Notes under the pieces: model-generated
Told to the model about the DNA's origin: nothing
What the model saw: only the letters and a program-made list of their open reading frames with translations
Databases searched by the model: none
Shown: positions 1 through 8,859 of the stretch, in pieces
Numbering within the stretch: position 1 is the first letter of the stretch
How the letters are laid out: each line of letters begins with the position of its first letter
Program-made: the position numbers and the translations under genes
Assembly: GCA_913058395.1 (NCBI GenBank)
Contig: CAJXQI010000010.1
Location: 62,001-126,000 of the forward strand
Direction: 5' to 3'
Origin: an uncultured Colwellia sp.
GTDB lineage: Bacteria; Pseudomonadota; Gammaproteobacteria; Enterobacterales; Alteromonadaceae
DNA: 64,000 nt

Positions 1-513
1 AATGACGCTCACTTGTCTGCAACTTGGGATCGTTACCATTTAATGGGCGATGTAATGCGTGGTGAAACATCTGATGTGATCAATTTAGATTTATCTTCAG
101 AAATTGCCGCTGCAATAGCAGATGAACCAACAGTACTAGCTCCTCGAACATCTAATAACTTGGCAGCGAAATTCAAAGCTAAAGTTGTACATCTTGCTAA
201 ACCGTTTGGTCAAATGGCAATTGCTGCCTCAGCAGCAGGTTTGATGGTAATGGGCGTACAACAAAACTCAGCTGACAATAATGTAATATTGCCAGAAAGC
301 CAGGTGGTTAAAACGATGCCATTTGGTGGTATTGCTGAACCCGTTAGTTTGAACTTTCAACAAACCAATCGCACCAATGAAAAACAGGCCTTTGTTGAAC
401 AACAACGTCGTTTTCAAGCTTTATTATCCGATCATCAACAACAAATTAAGTTAAGCTCTGTTGATGTTAGCGAACAAGCTAAACAAGAGAAGGTTGAAGA
501 TCCGGTTAAATGA
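1..513 (+). CDS. rseA: Anti-sigma-E factor RseA, 5' end cut by the window
   Basis: RseA is an inner-membrane protein that holds sigma-E (RpoE) inactive until envelope stress triggers its proteolysis. The frame is open from base 1 (reads N-D-A-H-L-S), so the true start lies outside the window. The first visible residues fit the RseA N-terminal sigma-binding domain (W-x-x-Y-H-L followed by D-V-M-R-G). A single membrane segment near A-I-A-A-S-A-A-G-L-M-V-M-G is followed by a periplasmic tail rich in Q. The stop overlaps the rseB start by an ATGA junction, as expected in the rpoE-rseA-rseB-rseC operon. A TTG at 13 could be read as a start, but it falls inside the conserved domain and is very unlikely. 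Confidence 0.9.
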   Translation, partial: NDAHLSATWDRYHLMGDVMRGETSDVINLDLSSEIAAAIADEPTVLAPRTSNNLAAKFKAKVVHLAKPFGQMAIAASAAGLMVMGVQQNSADNNVILPESQVVKTMPFGGIAEPVSLNFQQTNRTNEKQAFVEQQRRFQALLSDHQQQIKLSSVDVSEQAKQEKVEDPVK

Positions 514-1472
514 AATTAATTCGTAGTCTGCTGTTACTGGTAACCATAAGCACATCTGTAACAGCCAATGAAACTGAACAAGCCGAACCTTGGCTTGAAC
601 GCCTTGCACAATCTTTGCAATCCCTCAATTTTAGTACTTCCTTTGTTGTAGTAAAAAATAACCAAGCTGAACCCTATCACTGGTTTCATGGTGTAAATGC
701 TGATGGTGATGAATTAGAAATCCTCTCATTACTCAATGGCCCTCGACGCGATATTTTACGTAAGAAAAATGTTGTAAGTTATATTGAGCCAGAATTACCT
801 CCATATTCAGTTGTTTCTCAACAGATTTCTGGTCCTATTCCTGCCATTTTAAGGATGGATGCGACAACACTTTCACAAACATATGACTTTATTTCTGTTG
901 GACGTAGCCGCGTATTGGGCCGCCCAGCGCAATTAATACGTATTGTTTCTAAAGACCCTCACCGTTATGGGCATTGGCTTTGGTTAGATCAAAAAACGGG
1001 TATGCTGCTCAAGTTAGCAATAGCTTCACGTACAGGGCAATTATTAGAGCAAATTCAATTTACCCATTTAGATATTACACCTGAACTTAGTGAAAGCTTA
1101 CAAAAATTACAACAAAGTACACTACCTAAAGTGATTGAAATACCCGAAGGTTATCAAGCACAAACATTACAATGGCAAGTCAAATGGTTGCCAGAAGGTT
1201 TTAAACAAATCAATGCTAATCGTCATCGTATTTCAGCGACGAAAAAGCCTGTGGAATTTATGCTATTCAACGATGGCCTAGTTGATGTTTCTGTTTATGT
1301 TAATGGCAGTGAATATACACAACGTGCCACTGATTATGTAATGGATGGTGCAACTGTCGTATTAAATCAAGTAGTGAATGGTTTTGAAGTCAGCGTAGTA
1401 GGTAAAATCCCTGCTAATACAGCCAAAGCCATTGCAGATTCTGTAGTATTGATGTCAAAAACTGTACCATGA
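510..1472 (+). CDS. rseB: Periplasmic sigma-E regulator RseB
   Basis: RseB binds the periplasmic part of RseA and protects it from DegS, and it is thought to sense mislocalised lipoproteins or LPS. The 320-residue length is normal for the family. An N-terminal signal peptide (M-K-L-I-R-S-L-L-L-L-V) is followed by the MucB/RseB lipid-binding-like domain (W-L-E-R-L-A-Q-S-L-Q-S-L-N-F) and the smaller C-terminal domain after about residue 210 (Q-V-K-W-L-P-E-G-F). It overlaps rseA by four bases at its start and rseC by four bases at its end, so translation is probably coupled through all three genes. Confidence 0.94.
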   Translation: MKLIRSLLLLVTISTSVTANETEQAEPWLERLAQSLQSLNFSTSFVVVKNNQAEPYHWFHGVNADGDELEILSLLNGPRRDILRKKNVVSYIEPELPPYSVVSQQISGPIPAILRMDATTLSQTYDFISVGRSRVLGRPAQLIRIVSKDPHRYGHWLWLDQKTGMLLKLAIASRTGQLLEQIQFTHLDITPELSESLQKLQQSTLPKVIEIPEGYQAQTLQWQVKWLPEGFKQINANRHRISATKKPVEFMLFNDGLVDVSVYVNGSEYTQRATDYVMDGATVVLNQVVNGFEVSVVGKIPANTAKAIADSVVLMSKTVP

Positions 1473-1945
1473 TTGAAGAGCGTGCGACGGTTGTTGCGAT
1501 TGAAAATGACAATATTACCGTTACTAGTGAGTTAAAATCTACTTGTAGCGGTTGTAAACAAATTGATAATTGTGGCAGTGGACAAGTGGCGAAAGCTTTT
1601 CCTCAAAAGCAGCTTTCTTTAACGGTAAAATCAACTATACCATTGCAGTTAGGTGACAAAGTGATAATCGGCTTGAGCGAATCTGCATTGTTATCATCTG
1701 CGTGGCAGGTATATTTATTACCGCTATTTGGCTTGCTTTCGGCAGCATGGCTCGGACAATGGTTAGTAAACAATAATATACTTGGCCATGAATTCTACGC
1801 TATTATATTTGCTGTAGTTGGTGGTTATGCTGGTTTTTTATTGGCTAAACAACAACAAAGTAAGCTTCATAAATGTGCGGAATTAGCGCCAAAAATTATT
1901 CGTCGTCAAAATCAAAACATCGCTATTACAGAAATCACTGATTGA
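1469..1945 (+). CDS. rseC: RseC/MucC family membrane protein
   Basis: Fourth gene of the usual rpoE operon and a positive modulator of sigma-E or of SoxR reduction (the RsxC-linked role known in enterics). The 158-residue protein has an N-terminal cytoplasmic part with a cysteine cluster (C-S-G-C-x5-C), then two membrane helices around residues 68-110 (W-Q-V-Y-L-L-P-L-F-G-L-L and A-I-I-F-A-V-V-G-G-Y-A-G-F-L-L). The start overlaps the rseB stop (ATGA). RseC/RsxC proteins are implicated in resetting SoxR in E. coli, which is worth noting because a SoxR-like operator lies near the right end of this window. Confidence 0.9.
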   Translation: MIEERATVVAIENDNITVTSELKSTCSGCKQIDNCGSGQVAKAFPQKQLSLTVKSTIPLQLGDKVIIGLSESALLSSAWQVYLLPLFGLLSAAWLGQWLVNNNILGHEFYAIIFAVVGGYAGFLLAKQQQSKLHKCAELAPKIIRRQNQNIAITEITD

Positions 1946-2033
1946 ATCGCAACAAAAGATAGCCCCAGCGCGCTAAATTAGCTAAAATCTCGCCATTATT
2001 GAATTAACTACAAGCTTATTTGACTTCCCATTT

Positions 2034-3824
2034 ATGAAACATATTCGAAATTTTTCTATTATTGCCCATATTGATCACGGTAAATCAACGCTTTCAGATC
2101 GCCTAATACAACATTGTGGTGGCCTGCAAGAACGTGAAATGGAAGCCCAAGTGCTTGATTCAATGGATATTGAGCGCGAACGTGGTATTACCATCAAAGC
2201 ACAAAGTGTAACACTAGACTATAAAGCTAAAGATGGTGAAGTGTACCAACTCAACTTCATCGACACGCCAGGCCATGTTGATTTCTCTTATGAAGTTTCA
2301 CGTTCATTAGCTTCATGTGAAGGTGCTTTACTTGTGGTTGATGCTGGACAAGGGGTTGAAGCTCAAACGGTTGCCAATTGTTATACCGCTATTGAAATGG
2401 ACTTAGAAGTTCGCGCAATTCTCAATAAAATTGATTTACCGCAAGCAGATCCTGAGCGTGTAAGTGAAGAAATTGAAGATATTATCGGTATTGATGCGAC
2501 TGATGCAGTGCAATGTTCTGCTAAAACAGGCATTGGTATTGAAGATGTATTAGAAGACATTGTTGAACATATTCCAGCACCAGAAGGTGATGTTGATGCA
2601 CCGTTGCAAGCATTGATTATCGATTCATGGTTCGATAACTACCAAGGTGTTGTTTCACTGGTTAGAATAATAAATGGCCAAGTGAAAAAAGGCGATAAAA
2701 TGGTAGTTATGTCTACCGGGCAAACACATATTATTGATAAAGTCGGTATTTTCACTCCTAAACAAACAGACACTGGCATATTGAAAACAGGGGAAGTTGG
2801 TTTCATTATTGCTGGCATTAAAGAAATTCATGGTGCACCTGTAGGTGACACTATTACTATCTTTAAGAAAGAAGCTGAAAACGCACTTCCAGGCTTTAAA
2901 AAGGTTCAACCACAAGTTTATGCCGGCATTTTCCCGATCAGCTCTGATGATTATGAAAACTTCCGTGACGCGTTAAATAAACTTAGTTTAAACGACGCTT
3001 CTTTATTCTTTGAACCAGAGAATTCATCAGCACTTGGTTTTGGTTTTCGTATTGGTTTCTTAGGCATGTTGCACATGGAAATTATTCAAGAGCGCCTTGC
3101 TCGTGAATATGACCTTGATTTGATCACAACAGCGCCAACGGTAAATTATGAAATTGCTTGTACCAATGGTGATATTTTATCAATTGATAACCCTAGCGAC
3201 TTACCGGCAATTAACAATATTGAAGAAATCCGCGAACCAATTGTACAAGCAAATATTTTGGTACCTCAAGAGCATTTAGGTAATGTAATTACCTTATGTA
3301 TTGAAAAACGTGGCGTACAAAAAGACATTATTTATCACGGCAACCAAGTAGCAGTAACTTATGAGTTACCAATGGCTGAAGTGGTAATGGACTTTTTTGA
3401 TAAATTAAAATCAACTAGTCGTGGTTACGCCTCACTTGATTATAATTTTGTTCGTTTTGAAGCAGCTGACATGGTTCGTGTTGATGTCATGATTAACGGT
3501 GATCGTGTTGATGCACTTGCGATGATCACGCACAGAGCTAACTCTGTTGCACGTGGTCGTATGTTAGTTGAAAAACTGAAAGAGTTAATTCATCGCCAAA
3601 TGTTTGATATCGCAATTCAAGCGGCAATTGGTAACAACGTAATTGCTCGTACTACCGTTAAGCAATTACGTAAAAACGTAACGGCAAAATGTTACGGTGG
3701 TGATATCTCTCGCAAGAAAAAATTATTACAAAAGCAAAAAGATGGTAAAAAACGTATGAAACAGGTCGGTAACGTTGAAGTACCGCAAGAAGCGTTTTTA
3801 GCTGTACTTAAATTAGATAACTAA
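2034..3824 (+). CDS. lepA: Elongation factor 4 (LepA) GTPase
   Basis: Ribosome-associated GTPase that acts in translation initiation/back-translocation. The 596-residue length is standard. G1 motif A-H-I-D-H-G-K-S-T lies near residues 11-19, the switch G-I-T-I-K-A-Q near 51, D-T-P-G-H near 78 and N-K-I-D near 132. The C-terminal LepA-specific region ends K-K-K-L-L-x-K-Q-K-x-G-K-K-R-M-K-x-x-G. The start is fixed by homology ([10 protein letters not shown]), yet the 20 bases before it (ending TTGACTTCCCATTT) contain no purine-rich ribosome binding site. lepB follows 44 bases downstream, the usual arrangement. Confidence 0.97.
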   Translation: MKHIRNFSIIAHIDHGKSTLSDRLIQHCGGLQEREMEAQVLDSMDIERERGITIKAQSVTLDYKAKDGEVYQLNFIDTPGHVDFSYEVSRSLASCEGALLVVDAGQGVEAQTVANCYTAIEMDLEVRAILNKIDLPQADPERVSEEIEDIIGIDATDAVQCSAKTGIGIEDVLEDIVEHIPAPEGDVDAPLQALIIDSWFDNYQGVVSLVRIINGQVKKGDKMVVMSTGQTHIIDKVGIFTPKQTDTGILKTGEVGFIIAGIKEIHGAPVGDTITIFKKEAENALPGFKKVQPQVYAGIFPISSDDYENFRDALNKLSLNDASLFFEPENSSALGFGFRIGFLGMLHMEIIQERLAREYDLDLITTAPTVNYEIACTNGDILSIDNPSDLPAINNIEEIREPIVQANILVPQEHLGNVITLCIEKRGVQKDIIYHGNQVAVTYELPMAEVVMDFFDKLKSTSRGYASLDYNFVRFEAADMVRVDVMINGDRVDALAMITHRANSVARGRMLVEKLKELIHRQMFDIAIQAAIGNNVIARTTVKQLRKNVTAKCYGGDISRKKKLLQKQKDGKKRMKQVGNVEVPQEAFLAVLKLDN

Positions 3825-3868
3825 TTAGCACTATAACTAACTATAGTTAATTACATAGTAGGGATAAT

Positions 3869-4819
3869 ATGGCAGTTTACTTTTCAATATTTTTAGTCAT
3901 TGTTACCGTTATTACGGGCATTGTGTGGCTAGCTGATAAATTTTATTTAGCGCCACAACGACAACTTAAACTTGTTAATGCTCAGGCGCAGTGTGATACG
4001 CCGCTAGGTGATGAAATTACGGCTAAATTGACTGAGCCTTCTGCAATTGTAGATACGTCAGTGCAAATTTTTCCAGTTATCGCCTTTGTGTTGATATTGC
4101 GCTCATTTATCTATGAACCATTTCAAATTCCATCTGGTTCTATGATGCCGACGTTACTCGATGGTGACTTTATTTTAGTGAATAAATTTAACTATGGTTT
4201 GCGCGATCCCGTAGTTCGTAACAAGTTTATTGAAATAGGCTTGCCTGAACGTGGTGATGTAGTGGTATTTAAGTATCCTATAAACCCTCAAATTGATTAT
4301 ATTAAGCGTGTTGTTGGTTTACCTGGCGATAGGGTTATATACCGTGATAAGTCTATTTATATTCAACCCGCATGTGATCCTTCGCTAGATAGCTGTCCAA
4401 AGCTTGAAAAAGTGATAACAGAGTTCGTTAGCAAAGGTGACTATAGCTCTTATGGCCGAGAACTCTATCGCTATTCGGCAAATATGGGAGATAAAACTCA
4501 CGACTTGCTAGTTGATAATGGTGTTTCTGCGCAACGACAGGCATCAGCATTTTGTGCTAGTGCTGAAGGAAATTTATGTCAACAGTCAGGAACGGCACGC
4601 GACGAATTTGTCGTGCCTAAAGGTCATTACTTTGTCATGGGTGATAACCGTGATAATAGCCTAGATGGCCGTTTTTGGGGCTTTGTACCAGAAGATAACT
4701 TAGTTGGCGAAGCCGTTGCTATTTGGATGAGTTTCGATTTTGAGCGAACGCCAGAAAGCTTCTTACCACGTTGGATACCAACAGGTGTGCGTTTTTCTCG
4801 TATCGGCGGAATTGAATAA
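3869..4819 (+). CDS. lepB: Signal peptidase I
   Basis: Membrane serine protease that removes Sec/Tat signal peptides in the periplasm. The 316-residue protein has a first membrane helix at residues 3-22, a second at about 68-86 ([13 protein letters not shown]), the catalytic serine in P-S-G-S-M-M-P-T near residue 93, and the general-base lysine in [11 protein letters not shown] near 150. The conserved G-D-N-R-D-N-S-x-D-G-R box is present near 258. A TAGGGATAAT stretch supplies the ribosome binding site. It sits directly upstream of rnc with a two-base gap. Confidence 0.96.
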   Translation: MAVYFSIFLVIVTVITGIVWLADKFYLAPQRQLKLVNAQAQCDTPLGDEITAKLTEPSAIVDTSVQIFPVIAFVLILRSFIYEPFQIPSGSMMPTLLDGDFILVNKFNYGLRDPVVRNKFIEIGLPERGDVVVFKYPINPQIDYIKRVVGLPGDRVIYRDKSIYIQPACDPSLDSCPKLEKVITEFVSKGDYSSYGRELYRYSANMGDKTHDLLVDNGVSAQRQASAFCASAEGNLCQQSGTARDEFVVPKGHYFVMGDNRDNSLDGRFWGFVPEDNLVGEAVAIWMSFDFERTPESFLPRWIPTGVRFSRIGGIE

Positions 4820-4821
4820 TT

Positions 4822-5511
4822 GTGTTAAATACTCCAGCAGCTATCGCGCGGTTATCGAAGAAAATAGGCTATAGTTTTAAAGAGCCTAAATTATTATTGC
4901 AAGCATTAACGCACCGCAGTGCAAAAGGTGCCCATAACGAACGCTTAGAATTTTTAGGTGACTCTATTTTGGGTTTTGTTATTGCGGAAGTTTTATTTAA
5001 GCAATTTCCTGATCATGCTGAAGGTGACTTAACTCGAATGCGCTCAAGCTTGGTTAAAGGCGTTACTTTGGCTGAAGTAGGGCGTGACTTTGGTTTAGGT
5101 CAGCACCTTATTTTAGGGCCTGGCGAGTTAAAAAGTGGTGGCCATCGTCGTGACTCTATTCTTGAAGATGCAATTGAAGCAATTATTGGCGCGGTTTATT
5201 TAGACTCTGATTTGCCGACATGTCAGGCGCTAATATTATCTTGGTTCGAAAAACGTTTAGCGGATATTAAACCGGGTAATGAACAAAAAGATCCTAAAAC
5301 ACGTTTACAAGAGTACTTGCAAGGACGAAAAATTCCTTTACCACAGTACGAAGTAATTAATACGACTGGGCAATCACATAATCAGCAGTTTACCGTACGA
5401 TGTACAACGAGTGTGCTGGACAATGAAGTGATCACTAAAGGCAGCAGCCGTCGTAAGGCTGAGCAATCAGCCGCTTTACAAGTTTTAACCTTAATTGAAA
5501 AAGCTAAGTAA
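4822..5511 (+). CDS. rnc: Ribonuclease III
   Basis: Double-strand-specific endoribonuclease that processes rRNA and structured mRNAs. The catalytic domain shows the signature [11 protein letters not shown] near residues 41-51 and [10 protein letters not shown] near 115. The C-terminal double-stranded RNA binding domain runs from about residue 155 ([11 protein letters not shown]) to the end. The start codon is GTG, only two bases after the lepB stop, so it is probably translationally coupled. The 229-residue length is normal. Confidence 0.96.
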   Translation: MLNTPAAIARLSKKIGYSFKEPKLLLQALTHRSAKGAHNERLEFLGDSILGFVIAEVLFKQFPDHAEGDLTRMRSSLVKGVTLAEVGRDFGLGQHLILGPGELKSGGHRRDSILEDAIEAIIGAVYLDSDLPTCQALILSWFEKRLADIKPGNEQKDPKTRLQEYLQGRKIPLPQYEVINTTGQSHNQQFTVRCTTSVLDNEVITKGSSRRKAEQSAALQVLTLIEKAK

Positions 5512-5543
5512 GCTTTTCGACACCTTAAGTTGATAAAAAACTC

Positions 5544-6455
5544 ATGACAACAGAACAAAAATATTGTGGTCTTATTGCCATTGTTGGCCGTCCAAATGTT
5601 GGTAAGTCAACCTTACTTAATACCTTGCTTGGTCAAAAAGTTAGCATTACCTCACGCAAGCCACAAACAACTCGCCATCGTATTTTAGGTATTTTATCTG
5701 AAAAAAATCATCAGGCTGTTTTAGTTGATACTCCGGGCTTACACTCGGAAGAAAAGCGTGCGATTAACCGATTAATGAACCGTGCAGCAAGTAGTACATT
5801 AGCTGAAGTAGAAACCATTGTATTTTTAGTTGAAGGTACTCATTGGACAAGTGACGATGAAATGGTACTGACAAAAATAAAAAACAGTGGTGCGCCATGT
5901 GTTTTAGTCGTGAATAAAATTGATAATATTCAAGACCGAGATAGTTTATTACCACATTTGCAAAAGCTAGGGGCTATGCATGATTTTGCTGATATTGTGC
6001 CAATTTCAGCCAGTAAAGGTGATAACGTAGATGCGATTAAAGACATTTGTTTAAAAGCATTACCTGAAGGGGATTTCTGGTTTCCTGAAGATTATATTAC
6101 TGATCGCTCTAGTCGTTTTATGGCCTCTGAAATAGTACGCGAAAAATTGATTCGTTTTACTGGTGATGAATTACCATACTCGACCACGGTTGACATAGAA
6201 CAGTTTAAAGTTGATGAAAAAGGTATTTTACATATCAATGCATTAATTTTAGTCGAACGTAGTAGCCAAAAGCGTATGGTAATAGGTAATAAAGGTGAAA
6301 AATTAAAAGTCATTGGCCAAGAAGCAAGACGCGATATGCAAACATTATTCGATCGCAAAGTGTTCTTAGAAACTTGGGTGAAAGTTAAGTCTGGATGGGC
6401 TGATGATGAAAGAGCATTAAGAAGTTTAGGCTACGGCGATGACTATTCGGGCTAA
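5544..6455 (+). CDS. era: GTPase Era
   Basis: GTPase needed for 16S rRNA maturation and 30S assembly. G1 G-R-P-N-V-G-K-S-T lies at about residues 15-23, followed by the Era-specific [13 protein letters not shown], then D-T-P-G-L near 62 and N-K-I-D near 125. The C-terminal KH RNA-binding domain has [10 protein letters not shown] near 246. The 303-residue length is typical. It is co-directional with rnc (32 bases) and recO (53 bases), the classic rnc-era-recO run. Confidence 0.97.
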   Translation: MTTEQKYCGLIAIVGRPNVGKSTLLNTLLGQKVSITSRKPQTTRHRILGILSEKNHQAVLVDTPGLHSEEKRAINRLMNRAASSTLAEVETIVFLVEGTHWTSDDEMVLTKIKNSGAPCVLVVNKIDNIQDRDSLLPHLQKLGAMHDFADIVPISASKGDNVDAIKDICLKALPEGDFWFPEDYITDRSSRFMASEIVREKLIRFTGDELPYSTTVDIEQFKVDEKGILHINALILVERSSQKRMVIGNKGEKLKVIGQEARRDMQTLFDRKVFLETWVKVKSGWADDERALRSLGYGDDYSG

Positions 6456-6508
6456 TTGTGATTAGAAAACTTTACTTAATTGTTTAGCCTATTGATGCAG
6501 AGAGTTTA

Positions 6509-7195
6509 ATGCAAGAAACTACTCAGTTAGCGTTTGTTCTACATAGTCGACCTTATCGAGAGAACCAAGTTCTTGTCGACTTGCTAACTGAGAATGATGG
6601 CAAAGTGGCTGCTTTAAGTTATGTCGGTCACTCGAGCAAATCAAGCCGTAAAGCTTTACTACAACCTTTTATCCCCGTTAACGTGACGTTGAAAGGACAA
6701 TACGCGTTAAAAAATTTAGCGCGTGTAGAGCCTGCTGGAAAGTCCATTCTTTTAAAAAAAAACGCACTGTTCAGTGCTTTTTATATCAATGAATTACTGG
6801 TTAAATTATTAGCTGAAAATATTCCCTGTATCGAACTATTTCAGCAGTATCAAGCGAGCTTGCAGGGCTTGCTTGATGCGAGCGAGTTAGAAATAACTTT
6901 GCGTCAATTTGAATTGGTGTTGCTAGCAGAGCTCGGTGTTTCTTTTGACTTTTCTTTGGTTTTTGAACACACTGCTTCGGGGTTTTATTATTTGCCAGAA
7001 GACGGTTTTATTCCCGCTTATACGGTACTTAAACAAACTTGCTATGACCGAATGCATTTGCAAGCAATCGCAGAGCAAGACTTTTCCGATCCTGCGACAT
7101 TAACAACATTTAAAGTTTTAATGAGGCAAGTGATTAACCACTTACTCGGTGGCATACCATTAAATAGCCGTAAGTTATTTAGTAAAAAAGTATAG
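6509..7195 (+). CDS. recO: DNA repair protein RecO
   Basis: RecO loads RecA onto SSB-coated DNA with RecR in the RecFOR recombination pathway. The 228-residue protein has the N-terminal OB-fold (A-F-V-L-H-S-R-P-Y-R-E-N-Q-V-L-V near residues 8-23) and the helical C-terminal domain ending L-G-G-I-P-L-N-S-R-K-L-F, both standard for RecO. The position between era and pdxJ is the conserved gammaproteobacterial order. No zinc-binding cysteine pair is obvious, as in many gammaproteobacterial RecO proteins. Confidence 0.94.
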   Translation: MQETTQLAFVLHSRPYRENQVLVDLLTENDGKVAALSYVGHSSKSSRKALLQPFIPVNVTLKGQYALKNLARVEPAGKSILLKKNALFSAFYINELLVKLLAENIPCIELFQQYQASLQGLLDASELEITLRQFELVLLAELGVSFDFSLVFEHTASGFYYLPEDGFIPAYTVLKQTCYDRMHLQAIAEQDFSDPATLTTFKVLMRQVINHLLGGIPLNSRKLFSKKV

Positions 7196-7247
7196 CTGTC
7201 ATTAAAACTTCAATAGTAACTTTAGTAGTTAAAATAAGAGATTGAAT

Positions 7248-7985
7248 ATGAAAGATATTTTATTAGGCGTAAACGTAGACCATATTGCGACATTACGACA
7301 AGCGCGTGGTACAAACTACCCAGATCCTGTTTACGCTGCGTCTGTTGCTGAACATGCTGGTGCTGATGGTATTACGGTACATTTACGTGAAGATCGCCGT
7401 CATATCCAAGACCGAGACATTCATGTATTAAAGCAAACATTACATACGCGCATGAACTTAGAAATGGCAGTTACTGATGAAATGCTTGATATTGCTTGTG
7501 ATGTTAAGCCTGTTTTTTGCTGTTTAGTACCTGAAAAACGCGCTGAATTGACCACTGAAGGTGGATTGGATGTTGCGGGTCAACAAGAAAAAATTAATGC
7601 TGCTGTTGCTCGGCTAGCTGATGCAGGTATTCAAACCAGTTTATTTATTGATGCTGATAAAAACCAAATTGATGCAGCATTAGAAAGTAAAGCGACTTAT
7701 ATTGAAATTCACACTGGTCAATATGCTGATGCCGCCAATGAAGACGAACAACAGGCTGAACTTGAACGTTTAATTGCTGGTATTGAATATGCTCATTCAT
7801 TGGGCTTAAAAGTAAATGCAGGCCATGGTTTAAATTATTTCAATGTTAAACCTATTGCGGCTATTCCTGAAATAATTGAGCTTAATATTGGCCACGCTAT
7901 TATTGCTCGTGCTGTTATTGATGGCTTAGATAAAGCAATACGCGATATGAAGCGCTTAATGCTTGAAGCTCGCGGCTTAGTATAA
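7248..7985 (+). CDS. pdxJ: Pyridoxine 5'-phosphate synthase
   Basis: Condenses 1-deoxyxylulose 5-phosphate with 3-amino-2-oxopropyl phosphate in vitamin B6 synthesis, in the cytoplasm. The family signatures are all present: [14 protein letters not shown] at the N-terminus, [15 protein letters not shown] near residue 43, and A-G-H-G-L-N near 192. I place the start at ATG 7248 (245 residues) rather than at an in-frame TTG two codons earlier, because AATAAGAGA just upstream gives a normal spacing to the ATG. Confidence 0.95.
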   Translation: MKDILLGVNVDHIATLRQARGTNYPDPVYAASVAEHAGADGITVHLREDRRHIQDRDIHVLKQTLHTRMNLEMAVTDEMLDIACDVKPVFCCLVPEKRAELTTEGGLDVAGQQEKINAAVARLADAGIQTSLFIDADKNQIDAALESKATYIEIHTGQYADAANEDEQQAELERLIAGIEYAHSLGLKVNAGHGLNYFNVKPIAAIPEIIELNIGHAIIARAVIDGLDKAIRDMKRLMLEARGLV

Positions 7986-8012
7986 GTAGTAAGCATTATA
8001 TTACTGTTGGCT

Positions 8013-8019
8013 AAAGGAG
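8013..8019 (+). promoter_or_regulatory. Ribosome binding site fixing the TTG start of acpS
   Basis: AAAGGAG lies six bases before the TTG codon at 8026. No ATG in the same frame occurs close by, so this site decides the start. Confidence 0.75.
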
Positions 8020-8025
8020 TAAGTT

Positions 8026-8406
8026 TTGTCGGTTATAGGTATCGGAACAGATATAGTTGATATTCGCCGTATTGCTAAGATGGCAGAAAACGCGCAGCTA
8101 CGATTAGCTAAACGTGTGTTAACCGACAATGAACTCCAACGGTATTTATCTATGAAACAGCCTGAACGTTTTCTCGCAAAACGTTGGGCTGGTAAAGAAG
8201 CAGCAGCAAAATCACTCGGCACGGGTATTGCTGCTGGCGTTTCATTTCAACATTTTGAGATTGTCTCATTAGACTCAGGTCAACCGACTCTGGTCTTAAG
8301 TTCTAAAGCGTTAACTTTAGCTGAAAAGCTAGGGGCTAAATCTTGGCATATATCACTTTCTGATGAAGTTAAATATGCGACAGCGTTTGTGGTTTTGTCT
8401 CAATAG
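8026..8406 (+). CDS. acpS: Holo-[acyl-carrier-protein] synthase
   Basis: Transfers phosphopantetheine from CoA to acyl carrier protein. The 126-residue length is standard. Motifs G-I-G-T-D-I-V-D-I-R-R-I at residues 5-15 and R-F-L-A-K-R-W-A-G-K-E-A-A-A-K-S-L-G-T-G-I at about 46-66 contain the magnesium and CoA binding residues. The start codon is TTG at 8026, supported by the strong AAAGGAG at 8013-8019 seven bases upstream. pdxJ-acpS adjacency is the usual order. Confidence 0.95.
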   Translation: MSVIGIGTDIVDIRRIAKMAENAQLRLAKRVLTDNELQRYLSMKQPERFLAKRWAGKEAAAKSLGTGIAAGVSFQHFEIVSLDSGQPTLVLSSKALTLAEKLGAKSWHISLSDEVKYATAFVVLSQ

Positions 8407-8540
8407 TTTTATTTTTCAGCTTTCTAAAATCAACATTAACTATTTATTGAAATAATATCCTGCTAGAAATTATTTATGTTCTATACTTAAATTGCGCTTG
8501 GTGGATTTATTAATTAACTAGAGTTAATTTAGGAGTTGGT

Positions 8541-8786
8541 ATGCAGTCGCAAAAACAGCCCATTGTAGATAGAAGACAAGAGCCGCCCGAACAATCTGTT
8601 TGGTGGTCTAAATTATCGCTTGCACAAAAATTTTCTGCCAGTAGCTTAGGGAAGTTTGGTTATGAGTTACGCTTTGTACGCAATGAGCAAGGGCATAGTT
8701 TAGCTATATTGATGTGTAATACAGGGATTGCAGTGATCACTGAAGATGGCGATATTAATACCTCCCCCGAGATAAAAATACGTTAA
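8541..8786 (+). CDS. Small conserved-looking cytoplasmic protein, unknown function
   Basis: Eighty-one residues, no signal peptide or membrane segment. A good ribosome binding site (TAGGAG at 8530-8535) precedes the ATG. The sequence is polar at the start (R-R-Q-E-P-P-E-Q-S-V-W-W-S-K-L) and then alternates hydrophobic residues (Y-E-L-R-F-V, L-A-I-L-M, I-A-V-I-T-E-D-G-D-I) in a way that suggests a small beta-sheet domain. It stands between acpS and barA, after a 134-base gap. I recall short proteins of this kind near acpS or barA in alteromonads, but I cannot name a family. Confidence 0.7.
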   Translation: MQSQKQPIVDRRQEPPEQSVWWSKLSLAQKFSASSLGKFGYELRFVRNEQGHSLAILMCNTGIAVITEDGDINTSPEIKIR

Positions 8787-8859
8787 TAATAGGTTTATCA
8801 ATACTTTCTAATTTTTATGTTATCTACAGTACTAATATTTTATTAGCTTAGTGAGGTTG

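Noticed and set aside
13-513. TTG at 13 as the true start of rseA
   Set aside because: The frame is open to base 1 and the TTG lies inside the conserved N-terminal domain, so the gene is cut by the window edge.
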